A stretch of DNA of 5,357 bases from Endomicrobiia bacterium (GTDB lineage: Bacteria > Elusimicrobiota > Endomicrobiia > Endomicrobiales > Endomicrobiaceae), in assembly GCA_009782015.1 (NCBI GenBank), contig WQUP01000102.1, positions 1 to 5,357 on the forward strand, read 5' to 3'. This document shows positions 1 through 4,791 of the stretch, one piece after another; the first letter of the stretch is position 1, and every line of letters begins with the position of its first letter. Both the position numbers and the translations under genes were made by a program. The notes beneath the pieces are model-generated. The model was not told where the DNA came from. It worked only from the letters and a program-made list of their open reading frames with translations, and did no database searches.

Positions 1-33
1 GTATTTTTTGTATTTCTCAAAATCGTATGCCAT
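1..33 (-). CDS. Possible 5' end of a minus-strand gene, cut by the window edge
   Basis: Read on the minus strand, an ATG at 33-31 opens a frame MAYDFEKYKKY that is still open at the window edge, only 11 codons later. Upstream there is only a weak purine stretch (GAGAG) about 6 nt before the ATG, much weaker than the ribosome binding sites of the other genes here. The charged, aromatic start reads like a normal protein N-terminus and the gene would follow citrate synthase on the same strand. Eleven codons are too few to name a family, and chance openness cannot be excluded. Confidence 0.3.
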   Translation of the reverse strand, partial: MAYDFEKYKKY

Positions 34-53
34 TTTAGACTCTCAATTGCGTT

Positions 54-99
54 TCTCTAAAAACCCCGAAAATCTACACAACTGTTGTGTTTTTAGAGA
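54..99. other. Nested inverted repeat in the citrate synthase downstream region
   Basis: An inner palindrome ACACAAC-T-GTTGTGT (76-90) sits inside an outer pair, TCTCTAAAA (54-62) against TTTTAGAGA (91-99). Twelve to thirteen unpaired bases (63-75) lie on the left side only. On the plus strand the inner stem is followed by a run of T, as in an intrinsic terminator, but no plus-strand gene is visible upstream in the window. On the minus strand, the direction of citrate synthase, no T-run follows directly. It could be a terminator for a gene outside the window or a protein-binding palindrome. Confidence 0.4.
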
Positions 100-103
100 C
101 ATC

Positions 104-128
104 CCATTAGTAATCTTTTCCCTAATGG
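104..128 (-). terminator. Stem-loop downstream of citrate synthase, weak terminator candidate
   Basis: CCATTAG (104-110) and CTAATGG (122-128) form a 7-bp stem with an 11-nt loop, about 70 bp past the citrate synthase stop on the minus strand. The stem is AT-rich and no clear T-run follows it in the minus direction. It may stabilise the mRNA 3' end or be incidental. It is the nearest perfect stem to the stop codon. Confidence 0.3.
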
Positions 129-196
129 AATATCTGGGTTAAAACACTCGGGTATGAGAAAAGAGCGGATTAACTGCCTGCTTTTTTCGGCTTTTG

Positions 197-1558
197 TCAT
201 CTTTCATTTAGCGGCTTAAACGGCTTTCTTTCCGCAACGCTCTTATAAGCGGGGCGGATAATGCGGCCGCCGCTGACGATTTCTTCGATGCGGTGCGCGC
301 TCCAGCCGGCTACGCGGGAAATAGCAAATATCGGAGTGTACAGCTCGGGCGGCAGGCCTAGCATGTCATATACGAAACCGCTGTAGAAGTCGATGTTTGC
401 AGAAACCCCTTTATACATTTTGCGCTTTTCGGCAATAACTTTCGGCGCAAGACGGGCAACTTTGGCGTAAACTTCATATTCGTCCTTGCGGCCGTTTTTG
501 GCGGAAAGCTTTTCGACAAAACTTTCAAATACGACGGCGCGGGGATCAGAGATGGAGTAAACCGCATGTCCCATGCCGTAGATAAGGCCGGCACGGTCAT
601 AAGCTTCCTTGTTGAGCAGTTTTTGCAGATAATCCGCAAGCTGGTTTTCATCCTTGGGATTTTTAACTGTTTTAAACAGGTCGGCCATCATGCCCATAAC
701 TTTGTTGTTTGCTCCGCCGTGCTTGGGGCCTTTTAAGCTGCCGAGGGCAGCAGCCATGGCACTGTATGTGTCCGTATCGGTGGAAGAAACGACGTGGATG
801 GTAAAAGTCGAGTTGTTTCCGCCGCTGTGGTCGGCGTGAAGAACCAAAGCAAGATCGAGAACGCGGGCTTCGAGTTCTGTATATTTTTGGTCGGCGCGCA
901 GCATGTAGAGAATATTTTCCGCAAAGGACAGCGTTGGATTGGGATTGTGGATGATAAGGCTTGCGTCTTTTTCATAATGCTGATACGCCTGATAGCCGTA
1001 TATCGCCATCATCGGAAATACCGCAATCAGATGCAGGCATTGGCGAAGAACGTTCGGGATAGATATGTCGTCGGGATTGTCGTCATAGTTGTAAAGAGTC
1101 AAGACGCTTCTTGCGATGGTGTTCATCATATCCCTGCCGGTTGCTTTCATGATAACGTCGCGGACAAACGAAGGCGGCAGGCTGGCGCAATCCATCAGCA
1201 GCCGCGTAAACTCTTCGAGTTCCTTTTTATTCGGCAAATGGCCGAACAGCAGCAGATAAACGGTCTCCTCAAAACCGAATCTTTTTTCCTTTATAAATCC
1301 GGCTACGATCTCTTCGACGTCGATGCCCTGGTATATGAGTTTTCCTGCAGCCGGCACTTCAACGCCGTCCACGATTTTTTTGGCTGTAGCGATGGATATA
1401 TTTGAAAGTCCGGTAAGGACTCCGTTGCCGTTCTGGTCGCGCAGTCCGCGTTTTACGTCAAATTTCGTATAAAGTTCTGCAGGAATTTTTTGCGCCTCGC
1501 ACATTTTTGACAACTCAATAATCTGAGGTGTAATTTCCGAATAATTGTTTTTGTTCAT
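197..1558 (-). CDS. gltA: Citrate synthase (clostridial-type, about 450 aa)
   Basis: This enzyme condenses acetyl-CoA and oxaloacetate to citrate, the entry step of the TCA cycle or of its oxidative branch toward 2-oxoglutarate and glutamate, in the cytoplasm. Family signatures are in the expected order: HADH with the following SGGNNST (241-251), GPKHGGAN with catalytic His280, GMGHAVY..DPRA with His331 and Arg340, NIDFYSG with catalytic Asp390, and an IIRP motif with Arg435. These correspond to the E. coli catalytic His264, His305 and Asp362. The chosen start (MNKNNYSE) is preceded by AAGGA (1569-1573) at a 10-nt spacing and gives 453 aa, typical of the longer anaerobe-type enzymes. The frame stays open a further 64 codons upstream, but those codons run into a repeat and lack protein character. 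The gene stands alone with no other TCA gene visible. A 2-methylcitrate synthase activity cannot be excluded from motifs. Confidence 0.95.
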   Translation of the reverse strand: MNKNNYSEITPQIIELSKMCEAQKIPAELYTKFDVKRGLRDQNGNGVLTGLSNISIATAKKIVDGVEVPAAGKLIYQGIDVEEIVAGFIKEKRFGFEETVYLLLFGHLPNKKELEEFTRLLMDCASLPPSFVRDVIMKATGRDMMNTIARSVLTLYNYDDNPDDISIPNVLRQCLHLIAVFPMMAIYGYQAYQHYEKDASLIIHNPNPTLSFAENILYMLRADQKYTELEARVLDLALVLHADHSGGNNSTFTIHVVSSTDTDTYSAMAAALGSLKGPKHGGANNKVMGMMADLFKTVKNPKDENQLADYLQKLLNKEAYDRAGLIYGMGHAVYSISDPRAVVFESFVEKLSAKNGRKDEYEVYAKVARLAPKVIAEKRKMYKGVSANIDFYSGFVYDMLGLPPELYTPIFAISRVAGWSAHRIEEIVSGGRIIRPAYKSVAERKPFKPLNER

Positions 1559-1665
1559 GGCGGTACCATCCTTGTATTTATAGTTGATGTTGCGGATGTC
1601 TGCGGAACAGCAGGGAATGCATGGCAGCTTAAGAGAGCAGCAGGAGAAAACATTTTGAGATTTGA

Positions 1666-1918
1666 TTTTTCCCGAAGCTGATTGAAACGAATAACGGCGC
1701 AAGCAGTTTAGAAAAAACAAACATAACGGCATGATACGCGCTTCGCGCATGAGAAATGATACGTTGCCTGCGGCAACATGATACGATATGTCCTTGTCGT
1801 TAATGTATCCGAAGGATACGTATCATGGGGACAAAGTCCCTGGGGACAACGTCCCTGTATCATTTCCGAAGGAAGTATCATGTCCCGATAGGGACATACC
1901 ATTGCCTTTATGCGGAGG
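1666..1918. repeat. Structured hairpin-cassette repeat, copy 1
   Basis: This copy fills most of the gap between citrate synthase and the lipoprotein gene. After a lead-in (1666-1730) come short hairpins: GCGC-TTC-GCGC (1738-1748), GTTGCC-TGC-GGCAAC (1763-1777), GTATCC-GAA-GGATAC (1805-1819), GGGAC-AAA-GTCCC (1828-1840), GGGAC-AAC-GTCCC (1843-1855), TTCC-GAA-GGAA (1864-1874) and ATGTCCC-GATA-GGGACAT (1880-1897). They are spaced by the heptamer ATGATAC (1731-1737, 1756-1762, 1778-1784) in the left half and its reverse complement GTATCAT (1820-1826, 1857-1863, 1875-1881) in the right half. The same array recurs at 4427-4654 in the same orientation. Compared with that copy it has an extra 32 nt bounded by ATAACGGC (1691-1698 and 1723-1730). 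It encodes no credible protein. I do not recognise the family. Confidence 0.9.
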
Positions 1919-1951
1919 AAGCAGTCTCGACAACTTGCCTCTCTGATTACT

Positions 1952-1960
1952 ATTATAGCA
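1952..1960 (-). promoter_or_regulatory. Extended -10 promoter pointing toward citrate synthase
   Basis: On the minus strand the sequence TGC-TATAAT (1960-1952) is a perfect extended -10 element. The hexamer 17 bp upstream, TTCCCT, is a poor -35, which extended -10 promoters tolerate. Transcription would start near 1945 and run through the whole of repeat copy 1 before reaching citrate synthase, giving a structured leader of nearly 390 nt. I saw no convincing promoter between the repeat and the citrate synthase start: the TATAAAT at about 1576-1582 is so close that a transcript from it would lose the ribosome binding site. Confidence 0.5.
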
Positions 1961-2014
1961 AATTCCATAAAAACAGGGAATTTCTTCTTATGCGAGAGAC
2001 AAACTACCGTTAAT

Positions 2015-2043
2015 CCAAATACTCATAAATAATTTGGTACAAT
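2015..2043 (+). promoter_or_regulatory. Lipoprotein promoter candidate with inverted repeat
   Basis: TACAAT (2038-2043) is an acceptable -10 placed about 35 bp before the lipoprotein start codon. No good -35 is present at 16-18 bp. Instead CCAAAT (2015-2020) and ATTTGG (2032-2037) form an inverted repeat that occupies exactly the -35 to -10 interval, a typical place for a regulator site. The ribosome binding site is GAGAGGGG (2066-2073), a few bases before ATG. Confidence 0.4.
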
Positions 2044-2077
2044 ACAAATAAATGCATTCTAAAGTGAGAGGGGTAAA

Positions 2078-2980
2078 ATGAAGAGAGCCGTTCAAATAGC
2101 TGTTATATTGATTGCCTGTTTGAGTTTATCTTCGTGTAAATACGACGAACTTAAAAAAGAAAATGATGCATTGAAGGCAAAAATTGAGGCGTTAGAACAA
2201 GAAAACACAAAGCTGAAAGAAACAGCCGAAAATTATTGGCAAAATGCTGTGAATAGTTTGTCAAAACAAGATTACGAACAGGCAAAAAATATTTTTTCCC
2301 AGATTATAGATAAATTCCCGGCAAGCGAATTAGCGCAAAAGTCTAAAGACAAAATAGGCGAAATTGATGCTATGCTGAAGCAAAAACGGGCGGACGCGGA
2401 CAAAGCGATAAAATCTTTGCCGACTAATCTTGCCAAAGCGGCAAGCGCAACTGACGCCGAAGCGATACTCGATGAGATGGAAAGAAAATTTGATTTTCCG
2501 GATGTAAAAGAGATTGTTTCCCAAAAACGGGGAGAGCTGCAGGAAAAAATTCAGCGGGAAAAAGATATGTCCGAGGCCCTGAATGTTTTAGGCATTAAAA
2601 TAACTAATATCAGAACTTATTGGACAGTAGATCACAATGTCCTTGGCGGGGAACAACTTGTCGTGCCGTATGTGCGTATGCGAATTGAAAATGTCGGCGC
2701 AAATCCAATAACAAGATTATCGGTCAAAGCCGCTTTTGAATTAACCGGAAAAAAAGAGGCCTTCGGGGAAGGGATGTCGTATGTTATAGGTTACGGAGAT
2801 ACTCCGTTAAAACCCGGTTATTCGAAAGAAGTATTTTTTGGTTCCCAGACAGGGTATAAGGCTAATTATCATATTATCTATAATTTGCCGAAAGTCAGCG
2901 CTGATTTGTATGTTTCCGTAGAAGGCAGGGAAAACAGGTTGGTTAAAACGATAGTAATAAAAAATGAGTATCTGGATTAA
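2078..2980 (+). CDS. Lipoprotein with coiled coil, TPR-like segment and beta-rich C-terminal domain
   Basis: The 300-aa product begins with a type II signal peptide: KR at 2-3, a hydrophobic stretch (4-15) and lipobox LSSC with Cys20 as the lipidated residue, so it should be anchored in a membrane outside the cytoplasm. Residues 24-50 are a Leu/Glu/Lys heptad coiled coil. Residues 53-97 (WQNAV..DYEQAKNIFSQIIDKFP) match the TPR pattern of CpoB/YbgF- or BamD-like envelope proteins, but only one or two units are present. Residues 100-165 are a charged helical linker. From about 167 the sequence turns beta-rich (LGIKITNIRTYW, VVPYVRMRIENVG, LYVSVEGRE), like an immunoglobulin-type extracellular domain of the FxLYD or DUF4352 kind. 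Residue 21 is Lys, not Asp, so there is no inner-membrane retention signal by the E. coli rule. I do not recognise an exact family. It could serve in envelope assembly or as a surface binding protein. Confidence 0.85.
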   Translation: MKRAVQIAVILIACLSLSSCKYDELKKENDALKAKIEALEQENTKLKETAENYWQNAVNSLSKQDYEQAKNIFSQIIDKFPASELAQKSKDKIGEIDAMLKQKRADADKAIKSLPTNLAKAASATDAEAILDEMERKFDFPDVKEIVSQKRGELQEKIQREKDMSEALNVLGIKITNIRTYWTVDHNVLGGEQLVVPYVRMRIENVGANPITRLSVKAAFELTGKKEAFGEGMSYVIGYGDTPLKPGYSKEVFFGSQTGYKANYHIIYNLPKVSADLYVSVEGRENRLVKTIVIKNEYLD

Positions 2981-2997
2981 AAGGAAAATTGAAGTAA

Positions 2998-3021
2998 AAG
3001 CGTAAGTATTAAAAGACGCTT
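2998..3021 (+). terminator. Weak stem-loop after the lipoprotein gene
   Basis: AAGCGT (2998-3003) pairs with ACGCTT (3016-3021) around a 12-nt loop, 18 bp past the lipoprotein stop. It is followed by an A-rich run (GAACAAAAAACTT), not by T, so it would be a poor intrinsic terminator. It is the only stem near this gene end. The rest of 3022-3158 holds no gene I can support, only the palindrome ACGAAA-T-TTTCGT (3090-3102). Confidence 0.25.
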
Positions 3022-3158
3022 GAACAAAAAACTTAATAGATTATTTTGGAAGCGCGGAGAAAGGCCGTGCGGTATTTATAAAGAGGCTAACGAAATTTTC
3101 GTCATTCATTCTACACTTATTAGTAGTGAGGTTTGGCGGAGGCGGGGTCGTAGTATGC

Positions 3159-3187
3159 TGGACTTTGCGGCAATTTTAAGGTAAAAT
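3159..3187 (+). promoter_or_regulatory. Probable promoter of the Fic gene
   Basis: TGGACT (3159-3164, four of six matches to TTGACA) and TAAAAT (3182-3187, five of six matches to TATAAT) are separated by exactly 17 bp. The predicted start is near 3194, giving a leader of about 40 nt. Both the spacer and the leader are built from the 11-bp tandem array, so any protein bound to that array would block or help polymerase here. Confidence 0.5.
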
Positions 3188-3232
3188 AGTGGCAAGATAG
3201 CGGCAATTTGACGGCAATGATACGGAGGCAAA
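3167..3232 (+). repeat. 11-bp tandem array ending at the Fic start codon
   Basis: Six consecutive 11-mers fill 3167-3232. The first five are GCGGCAATTTT, AAGGTAAAATA, GTGGCAAGATA, GCGGCAATTTG and ACGGCAATGAT. The sixth, ACGGAGGCAAA, contains the ribosome binding site GGAGG, and the ATG follows directly. The core GGCAA (once GGTAA) recurs at 3169, 3180, 3191, 3202 and 3213, always 11 bp apart, placing each unit on nearly the same helix face. Because 11 is not a multiple of 3, this is not a coding repeat. Its overlap with promoter and leader suggests an operator array, perhaps for the winged helix of the Fic protein itself. Confidence 0.7.
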
Positions 3233-4315
3233 ATGCCATATAAACCCACTTTTACCATAACGCCTAAAATAACAAAAGCTCTGATGAAGATAGAGGCGTT
3301 AAAGGAAGGCATAAAGAACTTACCTATCACTCCCGGCGTTATGAAAACGCTGCGGGAAACCGCCCGCCTGCAATCAACGCACTATTCTACGCAGATTGAA
3401 GGCAACCGGCTTACTCAAAAAGAGGTAGAGCAGGTCATCAAGAATAAAGAAAGTTTCGCAGGCAGAAAACGCGATGAGCTTGAAATCAAAGGTTACTATC
3501 TTGCGTTAGAGTGGCTGGAAAATAATATCGCAGAGCCGATAACCGAAACTACACTAAAAACAATCCACGCTCTTGTTGAGGGCGGCGGCAGAAAACAAGT
3601 TACGCCAACGCAATACAGAGACGGGCAAAATGTTATAAAGGACAGCGCAACCGGCGAGATTGTTTATATGCCGCCCGAATCCAAAGATGTTGCCGGACTT
3701 ATGTCTGACCTCGTTGTTTGGCTTGAAGACAATAAAAGAGAACTGCCGTGTCCTATATCGGCAGCCATAGCCCACTATCAGTTTGCCACAATTCACCCTT
3801 ACTACGACGGTAACGGAAGAACCGCAAGGCTCTTGGCTACGCTGGTCTTGTATCAGGGCGGATATGATTTGAAAGGTCTTTTTTCGTTAGAGGAATACTA
3901 TGCACGCGATCTGCAAGCGTATTACGACGCTATAAGCAGAGGCAATCATCACAACTACTATTTTGGAAGGGCAGACGCGGACATAACGCTTTGGGTTGAA
4001 TACTTCGTATCAGGCATGTTGGATTCTTTTGAGCATGTTAAGAGACGTGCGGAAGAAGCGCAAGGCAAAGGCAAGACGGACAAATCAAAACTTATGCGCG
4101 CTTTGAACCCGAAACAACGGCAGGTTTTAACGCTGTTTGAGGAACAGGACGTTATCACTTCAAAAGACATAGAAAAATTGTTTGGTTTCAGTGCACGTTC
4201 CGCCAGACTAATGTGTAATACTTTTGTAAAAGAAGGATTCTTGCGAGCGGCAAGCAGCGCCGACAGAAACAGGACTTACAGGCTTTCAGAGAAATATGAA
4301 GCTCTTATAGGCTAG
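3233..4315 (+). CDS. Class II Fic family AMP-transferase with C-terminal winged HTH
   Basis: Fic proteins transfer AMP, or a related group, from a nucleotide to hydroxyl side chains of target proteins; some also remove it. The 360-aa product carries the full active-site motif HPYYDGNGRTAR at 188-199: His188 is the catalytic base, Asp192 the metal ligand, and Asn194, Arg196 and Arg199 contact phosphate. An inhibitory motif of the (S/T)xxxE(G/N) type lies N-terminal to the Fic core: Ser52, Glu56, Gly57, within STQIEGN. That placement defines class II and predicts an auto-inhibited enzyme needing no separate antitoxin; none is seen nearby. Residues 290-355 (KQRQVLTLFEEQDVITSKDIEKLFGFSARSAR..) form a winged helix-turn-helix, usual in this Fic group and suggesting DNA binding or autoregulation. 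The start MPYKPTFTITPKI is typical, with GGAGG (3224-3228) only 4 nt away. The target protein is unknown. Confidence 0.92.
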   Translation: MPYKPTFTITPKITKALMKIEALKEGIKNLPITPGVMKTLRETARLQSTHYSTQIEGNRLTQKEVEQVIKNKESFAGRKRDELEIKGYYLALEWLENNIAEPITETTLKTIHALVEGGGRKQVTPTQYRDGQNVIKDSATGEIVYMPPESKDVAGLMSDLVVWLEDNKRELPCPISAAIAHYQFATIHPYYDGNGRTARLLATLVLYQGGYDLKGLFSLEEYYARDLQAYYDAISRGNHHNYYFGRADADITLWVEYFVSGMLDSFEHVKRRAEEAQGKGKTDKSKLMRALNPKQRQVLTLFEEQDVITSKDIEKLFGFSARSARLMCNTFVKEGFLRAASSADRNRTYRLSEKYEALIG

Positions 4316-4343
4316 ACCGGAACAATACCTGATAAAACAGAAA

Positions 4344-4382
4344 ACCCCGACTGATTATCAAACTCAGCCGGGGTATCTTTTT
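4344..4382. terminator. Intrinsic terminator after the Fic gene, probably bidirectional
   Basis: ACCCCGACTGA (4344-4354) pairs with TCAGCCGGGGT (4364-4374), one mismatch in 11, around a 9-nt loop. On the plus strand the run TTTTT (4378-4382) follows, 28 bp past the Fic stop. On the minus strand the same stem is followed by TTTTCTGTTTTA, so it can also stop transcription arriving from tRNA-Ser through repeat copy 2. That fits the convergent arrangement. Confidence 0.8.
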
Positions 4383-4426
4383 AGGCATTTTGTGAGAATA
4401 TGGTGAGAAAAGTTTTAAAATTCCTA

Positions 4427-4654
4427 TTTTTTCCGACGCTGATTGAAACGAATAATGGCATGATACGCGCTTCGCGCATGATATGCTTTGCAATGATACA
4501 TTGCCTATCGGCAACATGATACGATATGTCCTTGTCTTTAATGTATCTGAAGGATACGTATCATGGGGACAATGTCCCTGGGGACAACGTCCCTGTATCA
4601 TTTCCGAAGGAAGTATCATGTCCCTAGGGACATATCATTGCCTTTATACGGAGG
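4427..4654. repeat. Structured hairpin-cassette repeat, copy 2
   Basis: This copy is in the same orientation as copy 1. Hairpins: GCGC-TTC-GCGC (4467-4477), an extra TGC-TTT-GCA (4484-4492), TTGCC-TATC-GGCAA (4501-4514), GTATCT-GAA-GGATAC (4543-4557), GGGAC-AAT-GTCCC (4566-4578), GGGAC-AAC-GTCCC (4581-4593), TTCC-GAA-GGAA (4602-4612) and the perfect palindrome ATGTCCCTAGGGACAT (4618-4633). Heptamers ATGATAC are at 4460, 4493 and 4516; GTATCAT at 4558, 4595 and 4613. Over 4515-4624 it differs from copy 1 (1777-1886) at three positions. It lacks the 32-nt segment of copy 1. Its right end, CGGAGG, is the last few bases of tRNA-Ser. With the terminator it fills the gap between Fic and the tRNA; no gene is visible in it. 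Confidence 0.9.
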
Positions 4655-4740
4655 GGGAGAGATTTGAACTCTCGATACGGATTTTCATCCGTATACCGGT
4701 TTAGCAAACCAGCGCACTAGGCCAACTATGCGACCCCTCC
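4649..4740 (-). tRNA. tRNA-Ser(GCT)
   Basis: The minus-strand cloverleaf is complete. The acceptor GGAGGGG (4740-4734) pairs with CCCCTCC (4656-4650), with discriminator G at 4649. The D arm closes with GCA/TGC. The anticodon arm CTGGT/ACCGG holds loop TTGCTAA with anticodon GCT at 4705-4703, which reads AGC and AGU serine codons. A long variable arm, ATACGGA paired with TCCGTAT, marks a class II tRNA as expected for serine. The T arm is GAGAG-TTCAAAT-CTCTC. The terminal CCA is not encoded. The hairpin repeat begins right at the 3' end, so the precursor would carry structured RNA immediately downstream. Confidence 0.97.
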
Positions 4741-4757
4741 ATTTGGCGTCTGGGTTC

Positions 4758-4787
4758 ATTATACAAAATACCTGCCGTTTGTTGCAA
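4758..4787 (-). promoter_or_regulatory. tRNA-Ser promoter
   Basis: On the minus strand TTGCAA (4787-4782) and a perfect TATAAT (4763-4758) are 18 bp apart. Transcription would start near 4751, leaving a leader of about 10 nt before the tRNA, a normal spacing for RNase P-processed tRNA genes. Confidence 0.7.
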
Positions 4788-4791
4788 CGCA

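Noticed and set aside
794..1405. 203-codon plus-strand open frame
   Set aside because: It is antisense to the well-supported citrate synthase and shows no recognisable motif.
1559..1750. N-terminal extension of citrate synthase by 64 codons to an ATG at 1750
   Set aside because: The extra residues are Cys-rich and unrelated to the family, run into the structured repeat, and the internal ATG at 1558 has a good ribosome binding site and gives normal family length.
1731..1897. CRISPR array
   Set aside because: The constant unit is only 7 bp and changes orientation midway, and the variable units are palindromes and not unique spacers. No cas genes are present.
1666..1918. REP/BIME or insertion-sequence-derived MITE
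   Set aside because: No GTAG-type REP head, no long terminal inverted repeats with clear target duplication, and no transposase nearby. The modular hairpin layout does not match families I know, though a non-autonomous element of an unknown type remains possible.
1708..1968. Minus-strand open frame across repeat copy 1, with a sister frame at 4305-4619
   Set aside because: The two share peptides such as QGRCPQG only because they lie over the two DNA repeat copies. They have no ribosome binding site of note and no protein-like composition.
1960..1983. AAATTCC/GGAATTT stem-loop as a terminator
   Set aside because: The stem is AT-rich, no gene ends before it in the direction of the weak T/C run, and it overlaps the extended -10 promoter region, so pairing is likely incidental.
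3155..3232. In-frame upstream extension of the Fic protein (MLDFAAILR...)
   Set aside because: Three in-frame stop codons interrupt it before the Fic ATG, the 11-bp periodicity is not codon-based, and the ATG at 3233 matches the usual family N-terminus.
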